From assembly GCA_024762925.1 (NCBI GenBank), contig JANTGM010000006.1, positions 58,412-122,411 of the forward strand: DNA of 64,000 nt, given 5' to 3'. Shown one piece after another: positions 8,581-17,669 of the stretch. Below the pieces are notes generated by a model, which had not been told where the DNA came from, ran no database searches, and saw nothing but the letters and a program-made list of their open reading frames with translations. How positions within the stretch are numbered: the stretch's first letter is position 1; the number at the start of each line of letters is the position of its first letter. Source of the DNA: Kofleriaceae bacterium. GTDB taxonomy: Bacteria > Myxococcota_A > Polyangia > Haliangiales > Haliangiaceae. The position numbers and the translations under genes were made by a program.

Positions 8581-11022
8581 ATGGTTTGTCCAGTTCGATT
8601 GGCCGTGGCGATGGCAGCAGGCGTTCTGATGGCGAGTTGGCTAGCTCCACTCATAGACCCGCTTCTATATGTCTTAGCGGCGCTGCTTTGTCTTTGGCTG
8701 CGTCCATTATTTGCAAGAGGACTGCTTCTCGCCGCCTTGATTGGAGCTGCGATGTTGAGTTGGAGCTTTGCTGAGCAGCGGGCCGCGGAAGAACGCTATG
8801 CTCATCAGCTCGACGATCGACACTTGGAGGCTTTGGTCGGAACGGTCGTGGGACCGACGAATGCCCACATTGGGCGACAGCAGGTCATCGTCGACACTGG
8901 GACAGAACGAATCTGGCTCACCATCTATCAAGAAGGAGCCACCCAGCCAAGACTCCTACCCGGCCAGCAAATTTCTGTTTTGGCTCGACTCAAGCGACCA
9001 ATTGGACTTCGGGGGCTCGGTGCTGCAAACCGGCGAATGCAAGTGATGGCGCAAGGGGCTTCGTTGGTCGCTACTGCCAGCGCAGACGATGTCCAGATTC
9101 TCTCCAACGGGGGCTCTTTGTGGCGACCTGCAATGCAAATGCACTCTTGGGCTCTCGCTCGTCTGCAACCGCACGAGCCCGTTGATGGTCGGGCGATTGT
9201 TGCAGCTTTGGCAATCGGGGATCGGAGCCTGATGTCTGATTCGTTGAACTCAGCCGTTCGAGCCGCTGGGCTTGCTCATCTTCTGGCTGTAAGTGGGATG
9301 CACATGGCCGCAGTGGTGGGGCTTGTCTATGTACTGGTGTTGTGGCTGTGGTGCGCATTGCCGTGGCGTCAGCGCTTTGCTCCCAAAGCGGTGGCTTCGG
9401 GCGTTGCGCTTCTTGCCGCAATCACATTTGCGGCATTAACAGGTGCACGTCCCTCAACCTGTCGTGCGCTTCTTGTGGCCGCTCTCGTTCTGCTTGGCAT
9501 CCTTTGTGACCGCCGCATCTCGCTCCTTGCCGCATTGGCTTGGGCCGCCATGGCAATGCTCTGTTGGCGGCCAGCCTTGCTGTGGGATGTGGGCTTTCAG
9601 ATGTCGTTTGCCGCAACCTTTGCGCTCGCAGTGGCATTCTCCCCCAAGGACACTCCGTTGCAGTTTTCAAAGCCGTCTTTGGGCCGGCGCTTTGCCCATA
9701 CGATCTGGAGCATCGTGCGAGCTTCGTTCTGGGCAAGCTTCGCGACAGCACCATTTGCGCTCTATCACTTTGGGGAAGTAAGCCCGTGGGCGATTGCGGG
9801 CAATCTTCTGGCCGTTCCCATCGTCACGCTAGTTCTGCTGCCCGCCTCGCTTTTAGGAATTGTTCTTAGCTTCATATGGGCGCCGATTGGTAGCGCGGTG
9901 CTCGAACAGTGCGTGGCACTCGCTGAGTTGCTTGCGCGGCTCTGTTACCAGCTCGAAGCGATTCTTCCAATGCAGACGCGGGCTCCACTCAATGGCTTAG
10001 AGGCTGTGTTATGGGTGGTCCTGGGATTGATACTCGTCTGGAGCCGGCTCTTTCCTCGGTCGAGCTGGAGCTTCCGGAGTCGATTTCGTTGGCCCTCGGT
10101 GGCACTGGTATTCGCCTTGCTTGTTTGGTCGCGCGGGAAGGGGGGCCAATCGCTCGATGTTGTGCGCGTTACCTTTGTTGAGATTGGCCAAGGCGATGCT
10201 GCTGTCATCGAGCTGCCCAGTGGGCAAGTGTGGTTGGTCGATGGTGGTGGCATGCCCTTTGTCGCTCCCACAGCCCACGGCGATCGTCAGAAGCTCGCTG
10301 AGACTCCCGCTCGTCGAGCGCTTCTGCCCTATCTCCGACACCGCCGGATTGAGCACATCGATCTTGCTATTGTCTCTCATCCACACCCAGATCACTTTGT
10401 GGGGTTGCAAGCGGTGGGACGGCGAATGCCAATTCGCGAATTGTGGTCGGTGCATGAGCCGGCCGCGCATCCTGGCCCCTACGAGGCCTGGCTATCGAAG
10501 CTTGCGAGTGCGGGCACCATCGTCCGAGCGCCACCTCTTGGAGTAGCTCGAAAATCTGAGCGAGCAGCGCTCGAGGTGCTTTGGCCACGCTATTCGGACA
10601 GCAGTGGGGCCGAGAGTGCCCGGGCTGCCAGGGCTGATCCCATCCTCACTGTGAATGACAATTCGCTCGTCGTTCGACTGAGGGTTGGAGAACGCAGCGT
10701 CCTCTTCGCCGGTGACATCGAGGGCGAGGCCGAAGGACTGCTCATCGAGCAACTTGGGGGCGATTTGCATGCCGATGTGCTCAAAGTGGCTCACCATGGA
10801 TCGCGAACATCGTCCACTGCGGCGTTTGTGGCGGCAACCCAGCCTCTTGTGGCGGTCATCTCCTGTGGGCGTGCCAATCGATTCGACTTTCCCGCCGAGG
10901 AAGTGGAAACGCGCTGGCATTCGATGGGGGCTCAGGTGTTGCGCACCGACAAGGTAGGTAGCGTCACCGTCGAAATTTGGCCATCTGGTCACCTGCGGGT
11001 CAGTACCGTCGATCCGTTTTAG
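8581..11022 (+). CDS. comEC: ComEC/Rec2-family DNA internalisation protein
   Basis: 813 residues from ATG 8581; a TTG at 8554 and GTG at 8560 are alternative starts. Three parts in the usual ComEC order are visible. The N-terminal membrane plus soluble domain (DUF4131-like) runs to about residue 180. A polytopic Competence domain follows, with the typical entry HLLAVSGMHMA. The C-terminal metallo-beta-lactamase domain has the metal motif SHPHPDHFVGL and a later AHHGSRTS. The family forms the inner-membrane channel that takes in single-stranded DNA during transformation, and its hydrolase domain may degrade the other strand. Length is normal. No other competence gene lies nearby. The sulfatase gene follows after 52 bases. 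Confidence 0.9.
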   Translation: MVCPVRLAVAMAAGVLMASWLAPLIDPLLYVLAALLCLWLRPLFARGLLLAALIGAAMLSWSFAEQRAAEERYAHQLDDRHLEALVGTVVGPTNAHIGRQQVIVDTGTERIWLTIYQEGATQPRLLPGQQISVLARLKRPIGLRGLGAANRRMQVMAQGASLVATASADDVQILSNGGSLWRPAMQMHSWALARLQPHEPVDGRAIVAALAIGDRSLMSDSLNSAVRAAGLAHLLAVSGMHMAAVVGLVYVLVLWLWCALPWRQRFAPKAVASGVALLAAITFAALTGARPSTCRALLVAALVLLGILCDRRISLLAALAWAAMAMLCWRPALLWDVGFQMSFAATFALAVAFSPKDTPLQFSKPSLGRRFAHTIWSIVRASFWASFATAPFALYHFGEVSPWAIAGNLLAVPIVTLVLLPASLLGIVLSFIWAPIGSAVLEQCVALAELLARLCYQLEAILPMQTRAPLNGLEAVLWVVLGLILVWSRLFPRSSWSFRSRFRWPSVALVFALLVWSRGKGGQSLDVVRVTFVEIGQGDAAVIELPSGQVWLVDGGGMPFVAPTAHGDRQKLAETPARRALLPYLRHRRIEHIDLAIVSHPHPDHFVGLQAVGRRMPIRELWSVHEPAAHPGPYEAWLSKLASAGTIVRAPPLGVARKSERAALEVLWPRYSDSSGAESARAARADPILTVNDNSLVVRLRVGERSVLFAGDIEGEAEGLLIEQLGGDLHADVLKVAHHGSRTSSTAAFVAATQPLVAVISCGRANRFDFPAEEVETRWHSMGAQVLRTDKVGSVTVEIWPSGHLRVSTVDPF

Positions 11023-11074
11023 CCTCCCCGCGAGGCTTGTGGCCCATGTTCTGGCTGTGATGTAGTTGCCACTC

Positions 11075-13087
11075 ATGCTTCGCCGGTTCGTGCAGTTCTG
11101 CGTTCCCAGCCTGTTGGGCGCTTGCGCGGCGGGGCTGTTGGCAACACTCGCCGAGACCGCGCTGCACACGCGCCGACCGATAGAGACATTTGCCGGCGCT
11201 GGCTTCCTCTTGTTGTTTGCGCTACCTGTTGGAACTCTGGCGAGCATGGCCGGTCGCAGCCTCGTTCGAGCTTGGAACTTTTCTGATATGCTAGCGCCAA
11301 TCGTTGACGAGCGTGGAGCGAGCCCTCGGTTTTGTGCTTGGCTGCTGTTCTTGCTGGTGGCTGCTGGTGTCTTGTGGGGCGGCACCTTTCAAGGCATGCG
11401 CATGCTCTTCGCGGCAACGCGCGTAAACACCCTGGTCGCTCTCGGCGCACCGGTTGTCGTTGTGGCGATTTGCCTTGTGCTCGTGGCAATTTCAAAGCCC
11501 ACTGTTGCGGTCTTCGAACAGTTGCTCACAAACATGGAAGCGCGACGCGCATCCAAGGGCAAGCGGGCGATCGCCCAGCCGTTGTATCTTGCCCTAAGCG
11601 TTGTAACGATTGGAATCGTCACGCTCTGCCTTTCATGGTGGGTCGTGATCTTGCCCAACATTGGCCACCTGGACATTGGCTTTGTTAGCTACCTGCTGCT
11701 CTTTGGTATCGGGGTCGTCGTATTCCCGCTCTTGTGGCAGCGCCTCGCGCAAGACAACATGGGCACACGAGCCGTAGGAGTTGTTCTGGCGGGAGCCACC
11801 CTGTTTTGCATCGTGAGTTCACAGTGGGCGCGCTATCAGCGGCCCTATACGATGTTGGAAATCTGGGGCGAAACCAAACTGGCTGGTTGGGCTATCGATA
11901 CCATCTATGACGTGCAAGCTCTTCGCGTCGATCTGCGCATTGATGGCATTGAGCCGGTCGCCGTCCCTGGTGCCAAACATCCGAACGTCGTCCTTATTAC
12001 GATTGATACGATGCGAGCCGATCGCGTGCCTGTGTATGGAGGGCAAGCGAAGATGCCACGGCTAAAGGCGTTGGGGCGCAAAGCCGCCGTCTTTGAAAGA
12101 GCGTATTCGCCTGGCAATGTCACGAGGCGCTCGCTTCCCACGCTTGCCACAGGGTTATCCCCCTCTCGAGTCCGGGGACGCGTTGTCGGATGGGCGCTGC
12201 GATTGGATCCCAGACATGTCATGCTCGCGGAGCGCTTTCAGGCTGGTGGCTACGAAACCGCAGGGTTCTTTTGCTGTCGCTCGCACTTTGGGCGCGACCA
12301 CAAGCTCGGGCTCATTCGAGGCATAGAGCACGTCGAAGTTGAATACGATGCCATGAATCTGGCTAAGAAAAACGCTGACTGGCTTCAGGCTCGAGGAGAT
12401 ACCGACGCACCTCTGTTCTTGTGGACGCACTACATCGAACCTCACAATTGGGTCAAAGATCACAAACCAGGTCCTGAAGGTCGAACCAAGGACGCTCGCT
12501 ACAATCTGAGTCTGGCAGCTACGGATGATGCGCTTGATGTACTCCTGCGCTCCGTGTATGAGACCTTAGGTGAAGATACGATCGTTGTGGTGACATCCGA
12601 TCACGGTGAAGGCCTTGGTGATCACGGGATCAAGCATCATGCAGGTAGCCTTTACAACAGTGAGATTCGCGTTCCCCTCATCATCGCCGGGCCCAACATC
12701 GCTGCGGGGCGCAAACAGCAGGCCGTTGGGCTTGTGGATCTAGCACCAACGCTCCTCGAACTGGCGGGCTTCCAGGCTCCAGGCATGCCACAAATGGATG
12801 GGCTCTCAGTCGCGCCCGAACTCTTGGGGGAACGGGAAGATGCACTTGGAGTTGGCGAGGCATATTCGCAAATGGTCTCTGATAGGTCCGTGCATCAGAG
12901 TCAGGCCGCAGTAATTTCTGGCCGATTCAAACTCATCGCTCGCGAAGGCGGCAAATACGAACTCTTTGACACAAGTCGCGATCCGCGCGAAACCAAGGAC
13001 ATCAAAGACAAAGCACCCAAACTCTTTGAATCCATGAAGGCGCGCCTAGCTCGCCGTCGTAAGGTGGATCGGGTTCCACCCTTTTAG
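11075..13087 (+). CDS. Membrane-anchored sulfatase-family hydrolase
   Basis: 670 residues from ATG 11075 (a TTG at 11066 is less likely). The N-terminal 270 residues hold about six to seven membrane helices. The C-terminal half is an alkaline-phosphatase-fold sulfatase domain: PNVVLITIDTMRADRVPVYG (metal Asp), the nucleophile region SPGNVTRRSLPTLATG, and TSDHGEGLGDHGIKHHAG (metal Asp/His). The C/S-x-P-S-R formylglycine signature is absent; a Thr or Ser in VTRRS would serve instead, as in LtaS/phosphoethanolamine-transferase-like relatives. The substrate may therefore be a phosphodiester or phospholipid head group. TAGTTG six bases before the ATG is a near match to the leaderless -10 pattern. 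Confidence 0.82.
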   Translation: MLRRFVQFCVPSLLGACAAGLLATLAETALHTRRPIETFAGAGFLLLFALPVGTLASMAGRSLVRAWNFSDMLAPIVDERGASPRFCAWLLFLLVAAGVLWGGTFQGMRMLFAATRVNTLVALGAPVVVVAICLVLVAISKPTVAVFEQLLTNMEARRASKGKRAIAQPLYLALSVVTIGIVTLCLSWWVVILPNIGHLDIGFVSYLLLFGIGVVVFPLLWQRLAQDNMGTRAVGVVLAGATLFCIVSSQWARYQRPYTMLEIWGETKLAGWAIDTIYDVQALRVDLRIDGIEPVAVPGAKHPNVVLITIDTMRADRVPVYGGQAKMPRLKALGRKAAVFERAYSPGNVTRRSLPTLATGLSPSRVRGRVVGWALRLDPRHVMLAERFQAGGYETAGFFCCRSHFGRDHKLGLIRGIEHVEVEYDAMNLAKKNADWLQARGDTDAPLFLWTHYIEPHNWVKDHKPGPEGRTKDARYNLSLAATDDALDVLLRSVYETLGEDTIVVVTSDHGEGLGDHGIKHHAGSLYNSEIRVPLIIAGPNIAAGRKQQAVGLVDLAPTLLELAGFQAPGMPQMDGLSVAPELLGEREDALGVGEAYSQMVSDRSVHQSQAAVISGRFKLIAREGGKYELFDTSRDPRETKDIKDKAPKLFESMKARLARRRKVDRVPPF

Positions 13088-13123
13088 GGGCAACCATCGG
13101 TTTAAGGAACGGGAGGATTCGTA

Positions 13124-13145
13124 GTAGCCTCGGCCGGCAGGCTAC
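13124..13145. other. Hairpin in the intergenic leader before the SCP2 gene
   Basis: GTAGCCT (13124-13130), eight-base loop CGGCCGGC, AGGCTAC (13139-13145), directly followed by a smaller hairpin GGCGATTTGCC. No T-run follows, so it is not a normal intrinsic terminator. It could be a leader structure for the SCP2 gene or a weak terminator for the sulfatase gene. Confidence 0.35.
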
Positions 13146-13208
13146 GGCGATTTGCCGTTGCATTGCGCCGAGATTCATTCTCCCAACCCTTAGACCAGGA
13201 CAAACACC

Positions 13209-13589
13209 ATGCAGTTTCTTTCCCCAGAGTGGTTCACCAAAGTTGCCGAACTACGCGCCGCCGCACAACCTCTTGAGCTTCCCGCACAGCTTGCCGACTC
13301 GGTGATCAACGTGACTCTCACGGACATGGACGATGGCAAGCAAATCCACATCGCTGCTGGTGAGTTCGTTGACGGACACAACGAGAGCGCTTCTGTGACT
13401 CTTGGTCTTTCTTCCGAACTCGCCCGCAAGCTCTTTCTCGAGATGGACATGCAAGCAGGAATGCAGGCGTTCTTCGCGGGCGAGATCAAGCTCGAAGGTG
13501 ATGCAACGAAGCTCATGGAGCTTCAAAGCTACACACCAGACGACAAGCAAAAAGCGTTGATGGATCAGATCATCGCAATCACGGAGTAG
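13209..13589 (+). CDS. SCP2 sterol/lipid-carrier-domain protein
   Basis: 126 residues: a single SCP2 domain, with the usual beta strands (VINVTLTDMDDGKQIHIAAG) and the C-terminal signature FFAGEIKLEGDATKLMELQ, where the GxxxxxGD region lines the lipid pocket. Stand-alone bacterial SCP2 proteins bind fatty acyl or isoprenoid ligands in the cytoplasm. An AGGA about eleven bases upstream gives an SD. The gene has a 121-base leader region with a hairpin, and the methyltransferase gene follows 39 bases downstream. Confidence 0.85.
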   Translation: MQFLSPEWFTKVAELRAAAQPLELPAQLADSVINVTLTDMDDGKQIHIAAGEFVDGHNESASVTLGLSSELARKLFLEMDMQAGMQAFFAGEIKLEGDATKLMELQSYTPDDKQKALMDQIIAITE

Positions 13590-13628
13590 TCCTTCGTTGG
13601 TACTCGCACGGCGCACCACTAGGACGCA

Positions 13629-14303
13629 ATGATCCCATGGGAGAAACTGGCCAAGGGCAAAGCACCTGACGGCCAGGTCCTTGAGTTGCGCCGCCGCGGC
13701 CACGAGTACCTGATTTACGCAGGCGGCTACGATCTTATGTCGAGCGAGGACGACACCTCCTCGATAGCGCTCAGTGACTATGGCTGCGCACACCTCAAGA
13801 ACGCGAAGCGCGCGCGAGTTCTCGTCGGCGGACTTGGTATGGGGTACACCCTGCGAGCTGCATTGGACAGGGTGAGTGCGTCTTCCATCGTCGAAATCGC
13901 TGAGCTCGTGAGTTCGGTTGTCGACTGGAATCGCGAATGGCTCGGTGACCTTGCGGGAAAGCCGCTTGAGGATCCTCGAACGAAGCTCTTGCTCAGTGAT
14001 GTTCGCAAACCGATTCGTGCTGCGAAAAACTCCTACGACGCGATTCTGCTGGATGTCGACAATGGGCCAGATGCATTGGCTCACAAGCAGAACGATGGTT
14101 TGTATGGAAAACGAGGCATTGACGAAGCATATGGGGCGCTAAAGCCTGGTGGTGTGTTTGGAGTTTGGTCTTTTGATGATGACCCAAGCTTCACACGGCG
14201 ACTGGAGAAACGCGGTTTCAAGGTTGAAACCCACCGTGTATCGGCCTCGAAAAAGGGCCGAGGCCGTTATCACCAAATCTGGACAGCTCGCAAGGGTCGC
14301 TAA
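13629..14303 (+). CDS. Spermidine-synthase-like methyltransferase-fold protein
   Basis: 224 residues. The Rossmann fold of the spermine/spermidine synthase family is visible: VLVGGLGMGYTLRAAL (nucleotide loop), SSIVEIAELVSSVVDWN (acidic end of strand 2), YDAILLDVDNGP (motif IV region) and LKPGGVFGVWSFDDDP. The N-terminal beta domain of true spermidine synthase is short and the polyamine-site residues were not confirmed, so it may be a related methyltransferase rather than SpeE. An AGGA lies just before the ATG. The gene ends 50 bases before the 3' end of the convergent transporter remnant. Confidence 0.75.
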   Translation: MIPWEKLAKGKAPDGQVLELRRRGHEYLIYAGGYDLMSSEDDTSSIALSDYGCAHLKNAKRARVLVGGLGMGYTLRAALDRVSASSIVEIAELVSSVVDWNREWLGDLAGKPLEDPRTKLLLSDVRKPIRAAKNSYDAILLDVDNGPDALAHKQNDGLYGKRGIDEAYGALKPGGVFGVWSFDDDPSFTRRLEKRGFKVETHRVSASKKGRGRYHQIWTARKGR

Positions 14304-14352
14304 TGAATCGCTTCGCCGTAGCGCGCCTGCGATTTTCCTCGCTAGCGTTGCG

Positions 14353-14541
14353 CTATTCGACTTTGCTAACACCGCGGGTAACTAGGAAGCCGCTGACAAT
14401 GCCAGCAAATCGATTGACGATGAGTTTGGCGAGGATGGAGCGCGGGCAACTGCCGGCCATCTTCTGGAGGCCATCGCTCATTACCTGCAGGCCGAAAAGA
14501 AACCCACCGAGACCGCCGAGAATTGCAAGAAAGCTGCTCAT
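14353..14541 (-). pseudogene. Truncated Na/Pi-cotransporter-family remnant
   Basis: A 62-residue minus-strand frame from ATG 14541 reads MSSFLAILGGLGGFLFGLQV, then SDGLQKMAG, then LAKLIVNRFAGIVSGFLVT. This is the first helix and hairpin region of the NptA/PNaS (Na/Pi cotransporter II) family, in which LLGGLGLFLFGM..MSDGLQ..AG is characteristic. The family continues for at least 250 more residues, beginning with the QSSSATT signature. Here the similarity stops after FLVT and the frame ends at 14353; no continuation was found in the other two frames before the methyltransferase gene. It is a decayed or deletion-truncated gene, or less likely a small membrane protein. Confidence 0.6.
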
Positions 14542-14641
14542 GTCGTTAGGCACTGTTTCGTTTCGGTTGCGACAAGAGCGAGCAAACGGGACCTCGGGAC
14601 TCGGGGGCACTGGCCAAATGCGGTCTGTCAGCGTCACGAGG

Positions 14642-14647
14642 TAGGCT
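14642..14647 (+). promoter_or_regulatory. -10 element TAGGCT before recQ
   Basis: TAGGCT lies seven bases before the GTG start at 14655, close to leaderless spacing; no SD is visible. Confidence 0.4.
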
Positions 14648-14654
14648 CTGTCGA

Positions 14655-16505
14655 GTGAAAGAGGCCCGCAAAGATCTGCTGTTACCCACACTGAGTGAAG
14701 TGTGGGGATATTCAGACTTGCGGACTGGACAACGAGAGGCAATTGAGGCTTGGGCGGGTGGCCAGGAAGTTGTCGCTCTCTTGCCGACAGGTGGGGGAAA
14801 GTCGATGTGCTACCAGTTGCCAGCGCTGGTGGAGCGATCGTTGGGGCGTGGCACGACGCTCGTCATCTCGCCGCTTATCGCCCTGATGCAAGACCAAGTC
14901 GACTCACTAATGGGGCGCGGAGTTATGGCAGCAGCGCTCAACTCGCATCTTTCGCGCTACGAGCAGGAAGAGGTCGAGGCTGCGCTCGAAGCCGAGCTAC
15001 TCGATGTGCTCTTGGTGTCACCCGAGCGGGCTGCAAAATCGCAATTCCGCGAACTCATTCGGGGATGTGAGATTGCCCTAATCGCGGTGGATGAAGCGCA
15101 TTGCGTTAGTTCCTGGGGCCACGACTTTCGTCCCGAGTACATGCGTTTGGACGAGTTGCGCGAAGTGGTGGATGCGCCCATGATGGCACTCACGGCTACA
15201 GCGACACCTCGCGTTGTATCAGAAATTATCTCAGGCCTTGCGCTCAAAAACTGCGAAGTGATCCGCGGCGACTTTGCACGGCCAAACTTGCGGTTCTCGG
15301 TGTCCCTCGAAAGTGGCAAGGACGCGAGGCTCGAGGCAATCGTTGCCCTCTTGGAAGACAAGGGGATGCGCGGCAACACGGGGGATGGGAAGGCCATCAT
15401 CTACTGTGCATCTCGCAAGAAGGTGGAGACCATTGCTGCTGAGTTGCGCTCTGCGAATTTTCGGGTTGGCTTCTACCATGGAGGCCGTAGCCAGGAAGAT
15501 CGTCAGAAGGCTCAAGGCGCGTTTGAGGCTGGTCGAACGCGGGTTCTGGTGGCAACGAACGCCTTTGGGATGGGCATCGACTATCCAGACGTTCGGGTGA
15601 TTGTGCATGCTCAGGCACCTGGAAGCCTTGAGGCGTACTACCAAGAAGCGGGGCGCGCATCTCGCGATGGCGAGCCCGGATACTGTCTGCTGTTTTACTC
15701 GGCGGGCGACATGGTTTTGCAGAGGCGATTGGTGCGTGATGCAAAAGACCGCAATCGCTCAAATGAAGCGCTGGCAGGTATGGAGGCGTACGCCATGTCG
15801 ACCCGATGCCGGCAAGAACTTCTCTGTTTGCACTTTGCCCCAGACGCGGATGTCACTGCTTGTGGAGTTTGTGACTTGTGTACCGATGGCGATGCTGTTG
15901 CAGCTGGTTTGGAAGAGAAGCGTGCAGCCAAGCTCGCGTCCATTGAGTCGCTCGCCGACTTTGAACTCGACATCATTGTCTCTGCCGTAGGAAATCTTCG
16001 CAAGCCCGTTGGGAAGGCGTCGCTCGCACGTGCTCTGCGAGGCAGCAAGGCCAAGGCTCTGCGCAAGTACGGTTTGCAAAACCTGCCGGAGCACGGTGCA
16101 CTCAAGACACGCAGCGAGCTTTCAATCATCAGCGCGATCGATGGCCTCTTGCGGGATCGACGGCTAGCACCGAAGGGCCAGAAGTACCCGACAGTGTGGC
16201 TTCCCAACAAGCCTGTTCGGGCGACCGGCCCCAAAGCCAAAGGGGCAAGATCTCGAAGCACAACACGCAAGACCAGGCCAAGGTCGAGCAACTTGCATCG
16301 CGCCCTGGAGCTCTATCGAAACCGCACGGCCAAAAAGCTGCGGTGGAAGCCGTATATGGTGGTGCACAACAAGGTAATTACGCAGCTCGACGCCAAGCGC
16401 CCGCACAGTATCGAGCAGCTCTACGAGATCGATGGCCTTGGCCCAGCGAAAGTGGAGCAGTTTGGGTACGAACTCCTAGATATTGTGCGGCGTTACGATC
16501 AATAA
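14655..16505 (+). CDS. recQ: ATP-dependent DNA helicase RecQ
   Basis: 616 residues from GTG 14655. A superfamily 2 helicase core: Walker A LLPTGGGKS (K49, S50), DEAH box 146-149 in AVDEAHCVSSWGHDFRPEY, which includes the RecQ aromatic-rich loop, and motif VI QEAGRASRDG. The RecQ zinc-binding region follows with Cys residues in CRQELLCLHF and ACGVCDLC. The C-terminus has a short RQC/winged-helix stretch and an HRDC domain (VITQLDAKRPHSIEQLYEI, LGPAKVEQFG). This domain set and length fit genuine RecQ, which unwinds 3'-tailed and branched DNA in recombination repair. A Lys/Arg/Ser/Thr-rich linker (about 520-550) separates the last domain. Confidence 0.93.
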   Translation: MKEARKDLLLPTLSEVWGYSDLRTGQREAIEAWAGGQEVVALLPTGGGKSMCYQLPALVERSLGRGTTLVISPLIALMQDQVDSLMGRGVMAAALNSHLSRYEQEEVEAALEAELLDVLLVSPERAAKSQFRELIRGCEIALIAVDEAHCVSSWGHDFRPEYMRLDELREVVDAPMMALTATATPRVVSEIISGLALKNCEVIRGDFARPNLRFSVSLESGKDARLEAIVALLEDKGMRGNTGDGKAIIYCASRKKVETIAAELRSANFRVGFYHGGRSQEDRQKAQGAFEAGRTRVLVATNAFGMGIDYPDVRVIVHAQAPGSLEAYYQEAGRASRDGEPGYCLLFYSAGDMVLQRRLVRDAKDRNRSNEALAGMEAYAMSTRCRQELLCLHFAPDADVTACGVCDLCTDGDAVAAGLEEKRAAKLASIESLADFELDIIVSAVGNLRKPVGKASLARALRGSKAKALRKYGLQNLPEHGALKTRSELSIISAIDGLLRDRRLAPKGQKYPTVWLPNKPVRATGPKAKGARSRSTTRKTRPRSSNLHRALELYRNRTAKKLRWKPYMVVHNKVITQLDAKRPHSIEQLYEIDGLGPAKVEQFGYELLDIVRRYDQ

Positions 16506-16547
16506 CGTCTTGACCTCACCCAGGCCGCGTGTTTGTTTCACGCAGCC

Positions 16548-17657
16548 ATGACAGTAAAAATGGGTATCGTCGGTCTTCCCAACGTAGGCAAGTCCACTCT
16601 ATTTAACGCGCTCGCCAGCGGCGGCGCCGAAGCAGCCAACTTTCCGTTCTGCACCATCGAGCCCAATGTTGGCATGGTGACGGTTCCCGATGAGCGTCTT
16701 GCGCGCCTGGCTGAGATCTACGGCTCCAAAGAGTGCCTCTACGCTACTCTGGAGTTTGTCGACATAGCTGGCCTTGTGAAAGGAGCCTCTAAAGGTGAGG
16801 GCTTGGGCAACCAGTTCTTGGCAAACATCCGCATGACTGACGCCATTGCACAGGTTGTGCGCTGTTTTGATGACGAGAACATTGTGCATGTTCACGGTGG
16901 TATCGACCCTGTTGGTGATGTTGAGGTGATTGAGACCGAACTTGGACTTCGCGACTTGGAGAGTGTGGAGAAGCGGCTTTCAAAGAGCAGCAAACTAACA
17001 AAGGCCGCGGGCAATGCAGCGGCGGTTGCTAAAATGGAGGTAGCTCTGCTCACCCGGGTCGTTGAGCGACTCAACGAGGGAAAGCCTGTTCGCGGCATGG
17101 AGTTCTCTGACGAGGAACAGGCAGTGATGGATGAGTTACAACTCCTCACTGCCAAGCCTGTTCTCTACGTGGCAAATGTTGCCGAAGAACATGCTGGCTC
17201 TCCAGAAGACTCAGAACATTACCAAGCGCTTGCGAAGCTCGCCGCCGAGCGCGGTTCTGAGATTGTTGCTGTGAGTGCGGCCATTGAGAGTGAAGTTGCG
17301 CAACTGCCAGTTGAGGACCGTGCGGAGTTTCTCGAAACTCTGGGCTTGGAAGAGCCTGGCCTAAACCGGGTCATTCGATCGAGCTACAAGCTTCTTGGAC
17401 TTCAGACCTATCTCACTGCGGGGCCAAAGGAGACGCGGGCATGGACCATCCGTGTGGGCGCCAAAGGCCCTGAGGCGGCTGGTGTTATTCACTCCGACTT
17501 CGAAAAGCACTTCATTCGGGCAGAGGTGATGCGGTACGATGTGCTCGATGAGCTTGGCTCTGAGGCGAAGGTGAAGGCTGCAGGCAAGCTTCGGGTCGAG
17601 GGCAAAGAGTACGTTGTCGAAGATGGCGACGTCATGAACTTCCTAACAAGCGCCTAG
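16548..17657 (+). CDS. ychF: Ribosome-binding ATPase YchF
   Basis: 369 residues from ATG 16548 (TTG 16533 rejected). Obg-family P-loop GLPNVGKS at residues 9-16, switch [22 protein letters not shown], and the family's altered base-specificity motif: a G4 position reading NVAE instead of NKxD, consistent with ATP rather than GTP use. A coiled-coil insertion lies in the middle, and the C-terminus is a TGS domain ending [14 protein letters not shown]. The protein binds 70S ribosomes and is linked to stress responses. Length is normal for the family. The SDR gene begins 12 bases after the stop. Confidence 0.95.
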   Translation: MTVKMGIVGLPNVGKSTLFNALASGGAEAANFPFCTIEPNVGMVTVPDERLARLAEIYGSKECLYATLEFVDIAGLVKGASKGEGLGNQFLANIRMTDAIAQVVRCFDDENIVHVHGGIDPVGDVEVIETELGLRDLESVEKRLSKSSKLTKAAGNAAAVAKMEVALLTRVVERLNEGKPVRGMEFSDEEQAVMDELQLLTAKPVLYVANVAEEHAGSPEDSEHYQALAKLAAERGSEIVAVSAAIESEVAQLPVEDRAEFLETLGLEEPGLNRVIRSSYKLLGLQTYLTAGPKETRAWTIRVGAKGPEAAGVIHSDFEKHFIRAEVMRYDVLDELGSEAKVKAAGKLRVEGKEYVVEDGDVMNFLTSA

Positions 17658-17669
17658 CGCGTACCTGTC

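Noticed and set aside
10492..11385. Minus-strand frame of 297 codons spanning two genes
   Set aside because: Crosses the end of comEC and start of the sulfatase gene, both firmly identified; no domain.
13124..13145. Hairpin as a standard terminator or riboswitch
   Set aside because: No T-run, and no known riboswitch consensus was recognised; kept only as a structural note.
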